NCBI GenBank assembly: GCA_964036045.1
Contig: OZ038385.1
Coordinates: forward strand, 29,449,306 to 29,513,305
Length of the DNA stretch: 64,000 bases
Direction of reading: 5' to 3'
From: Eutreptiella sp. 'Long Island Sound 2002'
Taxonomy: Eukaryota; Euglenozoa; Euglenophyceae; Eutreptiales; Eutreptiaceae
Shown: piece after piece, positions 55,672 to 64,000 of the stretch
How the letters are laid out: each line of letters begins with the position of its first letter
How positions within the stretch are numbered: position 1 is the stretch's first letter
Made by a program: the position numbers and the translations under genes
Notes under the pieces: generated by a model
Told to the model about the DNA's origin: nothing
The model's input: only the letters and a program-made list of their open reading frames with translations
The model's database searches: none

Positions 55672-58600
55672 CGGAGCCCCTGCAGCCAAGGGCCCCAGCT
55701 AGGGCGGTCGCAGGATGGTGACGTGGGAAGCGCCGAACCATCCCAGTCGGGAGTTGATAAGCACAAGGGGACTGCCGCGGGCGGAAGGCCCGGTCCGGCG
55801 CCCAGTCGCGGAGGCGGGGTGAGGGCAAGTGAAGGCACGAACCCTTGCACCCGTCCGTCCTTCGCGACCAAGAATGTGTTTGATGTACTACAGGATCTAT
55901 CCGAGAGTATCGGAGGATCACCCGGACCGCAGCTGGATGCTGCAGATGGGCAGCCTGAGCCCATTGTCCACGACCTGCACCAGTCGCTTGTGGAGCTTCT
56001 GGAACGGCCGGAGATCCTGAGTTTGCACGCCGTGCGCCGTGTCGGTCGCGAGCGGCAGTTGAATCTTAAGGTCCGTGCCCTATGCGGGGAAGTGGAAAAG
56101 GTTTTCGACGTGTTGGTCGACACGGGAGCTCAAGTCAGCTTGGTCAAGGCTGGCCTACTTCCACCAGAGTGTCTGACCGACAGTCTGAAGCCTGTCAGGC
56201 TGAAGGTGGCGAACGGCCAGTACATGGTGGGAGGCACGAAGGAAGCGGCCATCGGGCTGCAGTTCGTGAACCATCGTGAGCTGAGCCGCCCAGACCTCGG
56301 CAAGGAAATCCTCCTGCACGGTCGCTTCTACGAGGCCGAGATGGACTGGGACATGATCGTTGGGTACGCGACTTCATGATGGAGACGGACTCCGGCGTTC
56401 TCCCGGCCCAGGCCTCCATGACCCTGTACCAAGACGACCAACTCTCGTGGCTCTCGTCACCTGAGCACCATGTGGAATGCCAATGGATCCACCCCGAACG
56501 CAATCAGCTCGAAGTGGCCGCGCTGGACACTGAGCCAACTGGTCCTGCAAACCAGGAGTACGGCGTAAGGCCGGAAGTGGCAACCCCTCTTGTCGCGGAC
56601 TTGGGAGCTTCGGATCTGGCCCTGGATGCGTTCTCCTCAGGAACCTCCGCCCATCTGCGGGTGTGTGAGAAGTACTGGAGCGCACCTGATTCCGCGTGGA
56701 AGAAGCACTGGGGTCCGCATCAGGGATTGATGTGGATCCATTGCCCCCGTTGGGACATTCCAAGGGCGATAGCGAAGATTCGCAAGGACCGCTCCAAGGC
56801 AGTGCTGGTTGTTCCTATGGGATGCACCGAGGAGGAAAGTACCCGACATTGGGTAGCCTCATTGACCAACATGACCTTAAACAAGTTCGTCCTACCGGCT
56901 GGAGAGAGTGTCTATCAGGACGCTAAGGGACAGCCCATGCCACCCCAGAGATGGCCAACGGAATTCCACTATGTGGATGGGGGCCTTGATCAGGCCGACA
57001 CCACGGACTTCGTGTGTGTCAACCGCATCATAGCGGAGCCTTGGAGGCAATGCTTTGCGGTTCCCCCTGTTGACATCGAAGAATCCGAATCGGAAGAGCC
57101 CCTCACTGAAGAGGAGTGGGATCTGGTTCAGGGGTATATGGATCAGCCCTTTCACGACTGCGGAAACCAGCGTGAGGGCAAAGGCCAGGACAAAGCCTTG
57201 TGGGAAGTGGACTCGATCGTCTCTGGTTCCTACGATGGAGATACCTTCGTAAGGAGGGTACTGGACCACCTGTCTAGCCAGGACGAGCCTATCGGGGGTA
57301 ACCCACCCACCTACGGCGATCTATTCCGAGGCAAGACCAGAGATGGCCCTTTGGGCCACCTGGGAAGACCACCTGAGCCGAAAGCGAGCAGAGTAGCTAC
57401 CCCTCAAGTAAGCTCCGTGGTTCAAGTGCCCGGAAAAGCCAAGGCGGAGTCCGATGACTGCCCCAAGATCCAGGCATTGAGAGCCAGGCTGAAGCAGAAG
57501 TATGGTGATACCTTCTTCAGCGGTAAGCCTGTGTTTCCTCCACCGGTACGTGGACCGTATGGCGAGGCCAAGATACGACTGAAGCAGGACCCCCGTGTGT
57601 ATCGGCACCGGGAGTTCGCCCTGAGGGGCGAGAGGAAAGAGGCCATGGAGAAGATCCTCCGTGACTTCATCCAGAGAGGCTGGCTTGAGCCGTGCCACTC
57701 CGAGTGGGCCTCTCCCTGCTTCGTCGTCCCCAAGAAGGTTGCCGGTGAGTGGCGGCTCGTGGTCGACTACCGCGGCCTGAACGCCCAAACGCAGCACGAC
57801 AGCTATACGCTGCCCCTCATTGAGGACATGCTGCAGAAGCAACACCGGCGGAGGATCTTCACGGTGATTGACCTGAAACATGGTTATCATCAGATGCCTC
57901 TCGCCGAAGAGTCCCGTGCCTGCACAGCCATGAGCACCCCACTTGGACCTCTCCAGTGGAAGGTGATGCCTATGGGCGTTACCAACGGCAATGCGGCTTT
58001 TCAGCGGATGCTGGAGAACCTGCTTGAGCCGGTGCGCGACTGTGCGGACCCCTTCGTGGACGACGTGATCATCGCGTCCGGGGACCCCAGCATGAGCTAC
58101 GAGGAGCTCCTGGAGGCACATGAAAGGGACGTCACTCGAGTGCTCGACCTTCTGGTTCGGCACAAACTCACGGGCAGCAGTGACAAGGCCACCATTGCGG
58201 TAAGCGAGGTGGTCTTCGCTGGCCACGTAGTCGGGAACGGGCAGCGAAAGCCCATACCTGGCAAGGTGGCTGCGATTGAGCACTGGGAAAAGCCCACAAC
58301 GGTCTCTGAGCTACGGGCGTATCTGGGGTTCTGCAATTACTACTCGGGGTATATCAAAATGTATGCCGAGTATGCAGCCCCCATGACGACCATGCTCAAG
58401 GGCAACGGAGAGGAGACCAAGAAGGGGTCCAAGAAGGCTCTGGTCTGGACACCTGAGTCCGACCGTGCCTTTGAGGGGATGAAGCAGGCGCTGCTATCCG
58501 CAGTGGGTCTGCACCTCGTGGATCCCGACCGAGGGTTCGTCCTGCGCACCGACGCTTCCGACTACGCCATTGGCGCTGTGTTGGAGCAAGTGCTTGACGA

Positions 58601-59204
58601 CGGGAGGCACGTGCCCGTGGCCTTCTGGAGCCGAGTCCTGGCGGAAGGCCAGAGACGGACATGGACTCCCCGTGAAAAGGAGGCGTATGCCATCGTCATG
58701 GCTCTCAGGAAATGGGCTGGGTACATAGCCCTCCATCCCGTCACCGTCTGCACCGACCATCAGAGTCTGCAGTCGTGGCACAAGGAGCACGTGGACACCC
58801 CCTCAGGTCCCGCCTCCCGACGGGCAAGATGGCATGAAACCTTGGCCAAGTTCGACCTCACGGTTGTGTACATTCCTGGAAAGGATAACACCGTGGCGGA
58901 CTGTCTCAGTAGGTGGGCCTATCCCGCCAGCAAGGGCATGCAGGATATCTCTGCCCATGGCGATGAGGCTGAGACCGCTGAAGCCAAGAGGATCATTGAA
59001 ATGGAGCGCCTGATGGAGGAGGAGGGTGCAAAATGCTTCGTCGTCATGGCTGCGGATGCCCCCCTCGCGTCGAGGGTGAGCAGAGCGGTCAGAGTACTCG
59101 CCCCTGAGGGAGCTGAGTCCGACAAGCACCTCTTCCCGGAGTCTTGCCTCCAGGACGACTGGACCGACGATTACGCCAAGTCTGAGGCCTTTGCGGCCGA
59201 GTAG
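55672..59204 (+). pseudogene. B pol: protease, Dam-like domain, reverse transcriptase, RNase H
   Basis: Same frame as gag after a TAG followed by CGG. Protease LVDTGAQVSLV is near 56113-56145. At 56376 the frame changes: a 2-nt insertion near 56368 is the simplest explanation, and TGA 56377-56379 overlaps the next ATG. A Dam-like domain spans about 56616-56915 (LDAFSSGTSAHLRV, WIHCPRWDIP, VVPMG). Reverse transcriptase (about 57580-58340) has VVDYRGLN, MPMGVTNGNAAFQ and catalytic FVDD at 58053-58064. RNase H has RTDASDYAIGAVL, REKEAYAIV and CTDHQSL. The frame ends at TAG 59202-59204, which interrupts pol before integrase. Confidence 0.88.
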
Positions 59205-60656
59205 AAGGCTGTGACCGACCCTGGCGACGGGCAGAAGTGGCCAAAGGGGCTGACTGAGGAAGATGGCAAGCTCTACCGGAATGGTAAGCTGCTAGTACCA
59301 GAGTCCCGGGTGCTCGAGCTGTGTGAAGCTTGGCACCACCACATGCTGCACCCAGGGGTCAAGAAGCAAGGTCTTGACATGCAGCGTCGGTTCGAGATCG
59401 ACCATATCGTTCTCTACACCGCCATCAAGAAGGTCAGGAAGGGTTGCTTGGTCTGTCAGGCCTGCAATCCCGACAACCGGAACGTCAAGGGGGAACCCCA
59501 ATGGACCCCGGTTCCTGACCAGCCCATGGAGAGCGTGGCCATGGACGTCTTCTCCATGCCCGAGGTACACATTGGCAAAGAGACCTTTGACTGTGTGGTT
59601 CTCTGTGTGGACCGCCACAGCGGCTACGTTGTAGCCGTTCCAGCACGCAAAAAGGGGTTGCTTGCCAAGGAAGTGGCAGTCATGATGATTCGTCATTGGC
59701 TGACCGTCTTTGACATCCCCCGCACCATTTGCAGTGACCGAGGGCCCCAGTTTACTGGTGGCTGGTTCAAGGCTATGTGTTCCCTCATGGGGATACGTCA
59801 TGCCAAGAGCGTCGCCTATCTCAGCCGGTCTAACGGCCGTGCTGAAGTGGCTGGACGGCAGCTGTTCGAGAAGCTGCGCAAGATCCACATCACCAATCCA
59901 CGTCGGAACTGGTTCGAGGAGATGTGGCCTGCTCTGAAGGCCCATCATGACACCCCCACTCCGGGCGGTTTGTCCCCTCACCAGATTCTGTTCGGCAGGG
60001 ACCCCCTGGGTAGGGGACTTCCCTTGTCTGGTGATGGCATGGCTATGGATGCCAAGGAGTTCTTCGCGCGGCAAGAGCAAACGGCGCGGGACATCCGCCA
60101 GCAGCTTGAGAAGGAGCATGCTGAGCGTCAGAAGTCCGCCCCGAGCTCGACAGCGCAGAAGTTCAGGGTGGGAGACCCGGTGTGGGTGATCAGACCCCGC
60201 CCCATGGGCGCCCACCGCACCAAGACCTGGTTCACACCCGGCGAGGTGGTGCGCAGGATTGGTGAGGACACCTACCGCATCAAGGTGGGTCACGGACAGT
60301 TCCGGGGGCGCCACGAGAGTCAACTCCGTGTGCGGGAACCCGACCTCCGTGGCCAACATGTGTCCCTGAGCTATGCCGCACATGAGGCTGACTCGGATGA
60401 TGACTATGCTGAGCAGGACGACTACACTGTCGAGAAGATCCTGGCTCAGCGTCCGAAAGCCTCGGCACCCGGAGGTCTGGAGTTCAAGGTTCGTTGGCGA
60501 GGCTATTGGCCGTCCCACGACACCTGGGAACCCGTCTCCTCGTTTGTGCCGCGGGTCAATACTCCCTTCATGGAGTGCATCCGCAAGCACAAGACCAAGA
60601 TCCACGTTTCGGACTTGGCAGCACTCACCCGGGCGATTGCAGCCAGGGGTGCCTGA
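59205..60656 (+). pseudogene. B pol: integrase and chromodomain
   Basis: Same frame as 56376-59204, so one TAG separates them. The zinc-binding region is HHHMLHPG ... CLVCQAC. The core has D, D and E in MDVFSM, SDRGPQF and SNGRAEVAG. A GPY/F-like region (about 60170-60330) is followed by a chromodomain (about 60418-60560, VEKILAQR ... KVRWRGYWPSHDTWEP). Ends TGA 60654-60656. A C-to-T change in CAG would explain the TAG; a programmed readthrough here would be unusual. Confidence 0.9.
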
Positions 60657-62144
60657 TCAGCGCCCTGAGCTCTGCCCTGATGTGCTTTGGGCGCTTGTGA
60701 GGTCGACGGATCGTCCCTTACTTGCTTGCTCTCTTCCATCTTTCGGTGACCTGCCATCAGAGTGGCCATATACCCCCCCCTGCTGAATCCAGAGGAGGAT
60801 GGCCCCTCTCTTCTCCTATTCGTCACTCACCCCCCTGCTGAATCCTTGGGAAACCAGGTAGGGCGACTGACCTTCATTTTTCTGAGCTCTTGGGGCCTTG
60901 AAGCCCATACGACGTTGCGCAACGGATGCCGCTGTCATCGGCATTGCGATTTTTGGTGTGTGGTCTGGTTCCATGGCACCTGCGGAATCCGGACCAGTCG
61001 ACGTGTGTCAGCTGACTATATATGGCCTGAACTCAGGCGTTTTCCCGTCCACCCTCCTGCATTGCCTTATCCTGACCGTGGCGTGGTTTGGCGCTCTGTC
61101 CAGAGCGTGTTTACACGCCTATTTACCCAGATTATTGCTTGTTTTTCTGCCCTCCAGGATATGTGCATCTGTATGTTAAGTGTCATCAGCCCATCGCTGA
61201 GGGATGGACTGTATTTCACCACGAATCGGGATACAGAGGCGCCCTGAGTCGCCGTTTACATGTTTTTACATATGGTCCAGCCTGGACCAGTACTTCAGTA
61301 CATATTCTACTGTTTGAGTGCCCGTGATACCGTGTTGCCCTATTCGCTGTGATGTGGAGATCCTGATGGCGCCAGGCGGGAAGCCCAGTTGCCTGACTAC
61401 ACTCCCAGCGGTCCGCCACTGTCAGTCCCAGTGTGAGCCTACCGATTCGCAGACGCACTTGCATTCGGATGGCGGCCTCCGGTGCTCCTGACCTCGGTCA
61501 GTCTGCCTGGGAAACTGGTGGTTTGAGGAGTCGACGCCTCCGCCCACACTGCATGAGGACTCCCTCATGTATGGCCTTCGTGGTAATAGGGCGAGGGAAA
61601 AGACCGCCTTGATGCCCGATCCCTTTAAGGAGGAGCTCCCTTAAGATCTGGGGTTCTTAAGGAGTTCGACTATGGCACTCTGGACTCGCGTCGTATGGAT
61701 ATGGACATGGTGCGCCCGAGGAAGGACCCGTGGGGACTCTCCCCAGTCGGCGGGCCTTGGGAAGCTTGGGGTAGCCTGATGGATCTTTGTGGTCGCTCTC
61801 GACCTGTGGGACCACCTCGGTCGTCGTGTGTCGCCTATGTTGGCCGTGTATGCCACTACCACTGTGGTGGTGACCGTAGCAGCCGGCACCCGGTGCGCCT
61901 GGTATGGGTTAACGGGTCCTTTGGATGCCGAACAATCGCCGCCAGGACCCGGGACTTGATACTTAATACTGTATCTCATATTACTAACATCTACAGCATC
62001 ATACCTGTTTTACTATGCGTTGGAATGGGCAGCCTAACCCAAAATCAGCCTGAAGTGAGGATGTGACACCCCCCCTTCAGGGGATGGTCCTGGGTACCCG
62101 CTGCCATGCTTGGGTGTTATCGAGCCCCCCCCAGGGTTTGCTCT
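60657..62144 (+). other. B 3' region
   Basis: About 1.5 kb with no convincing ORF or repeat. It is T-richer than pol. Confidence 0.5.
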
Positions 62145-62155
62145 AAGGAGGGGGG
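62145..62155 (+). promoter_or_regulatory. B polypurine tract
   Basis: AAGGAGGGGGG directly before TGAAGCGG of the 3' LTR. Confidence 0.85.
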
Positions 62156-64000
62156 TGAAGCGGTACCCAGAAGCCCATGGCTAGGTTACGGCATACAACC
62201 GGTCTCCGGTCCACTAACCCCATGTACGGAAGGGAAGACGCCCGTTGACGCTCCGTTCCGTGCCGTAAAGCCCCGCATCGGCAACTGATGCACCGCCAGC
62301 GGAGATTTGTATATCAGAACATCAGGAATCAACAGGGTTTTATTTTCATATTGTTTCCGTCAAGTTTTACGCTTCCGTTCTGATATTCACTGTTTTGACT
62401 GCTGGCGGTTGGATCGCGACTTTACCGTAACCGCCAGTTTCACTGTTTATAATGGAAATTTTAACGCAATCCGTCACGAAGGCTCCAAAGCCTTCAGGAA
62501 CTGCTTGGATGCTTCCGCAATTTTCACATCTTACACTCGCAACCTTAATCCGAATTTTTCAGGATGTCGAAATCGGATTTTCGACTTCGACATTCCCGCA
62601 CTTGATTTGACCTCTTTCGAGTGGACCTACGTGCTTCCCTATGCACGAATCAACTTTCCTTTTATCTTGCCCTCCATTTGACTCAGAGATATGGGCAAAA
62701 CAAAGTTGATTCGTGAGGCCACTTGTAAGGGTCATATCTCGTGCCGCTTGCGAGGAATGACAATAAGGAAACGTGGGATGTATTCACAATACTCCCGACG
62801 TAATTTAGGAAGCTTTATATGCCTTGCGTTTCCACACGTGCGCGCTAGTGTAATGGATCATGGTCAAGAGGGTAGAGTTTGCGTTATAACTCCTTGGCCA
62901 TGATATTGCGTGCGTTAAGATAACTTTCGAGTGTAGCGCGCAAGTGTTGGTGTTGCATAGGAACTCTCCTTGAGTTCCTATGAGCGATTGACACAAAGTT
63001 ATGCCCTTGGAGGGGCATGACATATCGTGGTGGGAGCTACCTTTTTGGGCAATATGGAGTATGTGCCTTGTGTTGTGTTGCGTGCCCATTTGGCGGGTCC
63101 ATCGCTCCAAGCCAAATCCGCCAATGGACCTCATATTGTGCAAGCCCCCTCTCCATACTCCCTACTATCAATTGCAAGCCTAACCTTCGTGAAGGGAAGC
63201 TTGTGTGGTGATCCCGAAGCGATGCGTTGGGAGCAAGGTGTGTATTTTGCAATTTTCCATATTTTCACGTGCCCACTTGGGAAGTAGCGCTCGTAACCTT
63301 TCAAGGCGCCCCAAGTGGAGCACATATGTGGGATCGAAGGTCATTGGTGTCAAGTCATTGTGTTTAGAAGGATTAGTTGATTGCACGATCCAAGCCGAAG
63401 ATATTATAATATAATTGTGCACCTTTCAAGGCACTTTTGTGTATCTTTGTGCCAATTTTGCCGTTTTTGGCCCGTCATGATGTCAAGTGGCGACCGTGTA
63501 TCTCAACGTTGCGCTCAATTGACATCATGACCCAAGTATGTTCTGAGGGTACATACTTCGGTCCCCAACATATCTTGGACCCGGCGAATAACTCCTCTTA
63601 GGCTTGGCATACCGTGGCCGCCATGTTGGCGATTTGGGACTATCCCAAATCATGGGCTCACTTGGCGACCCTGCCATTCCCAATACCGGAGGAGTTGGGC
63701 GACGCCCAAAAGATATGTTGGACACATATGACTTGATACCAATCCTATGGCACACTCCGGTCCGAATCGGGCATGCGCCCCATTTGCCCCAACCATGAGT
63801 GTGCGCATTTTTTGCCATTTTGAGCAATTTTCCACTTTTGCTGCCCGCCGTGCACTATGTTCTAACCCTCGTGCACGCCGGACGCATGAACCAATGGACC
63901 ATATATGACATGGGTGTTATGGGTAATGGTCCCCATGGTCCACACACCGCGTGGGCGAAGCAGAGCCACCTTCGTTAAGGCGCTAGCCCAAAGTGAGTGT
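62156..64000 (+). repeat. B 3' LTR (truncated by window end)
   Basis: Direct repeat of 47953-49797. The 12-bp inverted repeat is kept at 63474-63485 and 63520-63531, and an 11-bp pair (CATAGGAACTC/GAGTTCCTATG) near 62955-62981 is perfect here. Confidence 0.92.

Larger units (their letters stand above)
47953..64000 (+). mobile_element. Chromovirus B (LTR retrotransposon, + strand, 3' end off window)
   Basis: A second Ty3/gypsy family with no close similarity to A. Its direct repeats at 47953-49797 and 62156-64000 are the LTRs. Between them lie gag, an in-frame stop, and pol ending in a chromodomain. It is inserted in L'. By eye the LTRs differ by about one or two percent. Confidence 0.92.

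Noticed and set aside
2-60656. Reassigned stop codons in the nuclear code
   Set aside because: TAG, TGA and TAA all occur as interruptions, each also appears as a normal terminator, and sister copies have sense codons at several of these sites.

Overview
This is a non-host, transposon-only window from a eukaryotic nuclear genome. I recognise no cellular gene, rRNA or functional tRNA gene. Chromodomain Ty3/gypsy elements, a GC-rich non-LTR element and a DNA transposon whose gene carries GT-AG introns all point to a eukaryote. A unicellular alga (dinoflagellate or green lineage) is my guess, but the sequence does not settle it.

Layout. (1) L, a C-rich non-LTR retrotransposon on the + strand, fills 1-4907 and 18524-22751 and ends in a (TACC)n tail. 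Its C-terminal reverse transcriptase/RNase H ORF comes first and at least three further open frames follow it. (2) A1, a complete chromovirus on the - strand (4908-18518, 5-bp duplication GCAAG), sits inside L. A1 is itself split by D, a 2.2-kb DNA transposon with 77-bp inverted repeats (9756-11984). (3) A4, an older + strand copy of family A, lies at 22752-24100, 38068-40380 and 44355-44971. It is cut by A2 (complete, - strand, 24101-38067, duplication CTGCA) and by R (40381-44329, 25-bp duplication). A2 is split by P, a 2.6-kb retroposed insert (29380-31967). (4) A3 (44972-47287) is a - strand fragment of family A that A4 landed in. (5) L' (47288-47952) is a fragment of L. (6) B, a second, unrelated chromovirus on the + strand, starts at 47953; its 3' LTR runs off the window at 64000.

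How the genes work together. A and B each encode Gag, then a single in-frame stop codon, then protease, a methyltransferase-like domain, reverse transcriptase, RNase H, integrase and a chromodomain. Gag would form the particle, stop-codon readthrough would supply Pol, and the chromodomain would steer integration to modified chromatin. Family A also has a 2.2-kb region after pol holding conserved open frames and RNA-like pairings that keep complementarity while changing sequence between copies. Nearly every coding region carries a stop, frameshift or insertion, so none of the copies looks fully autonomous.

Least explained are the structured 3' region of family A, the Dam-like domain between protease and reverse transcriptase in both chromoviruses, the tRNA-shaped module in the A LTRs, and the extra ORFs downstream of the reverse transcriptase in L.
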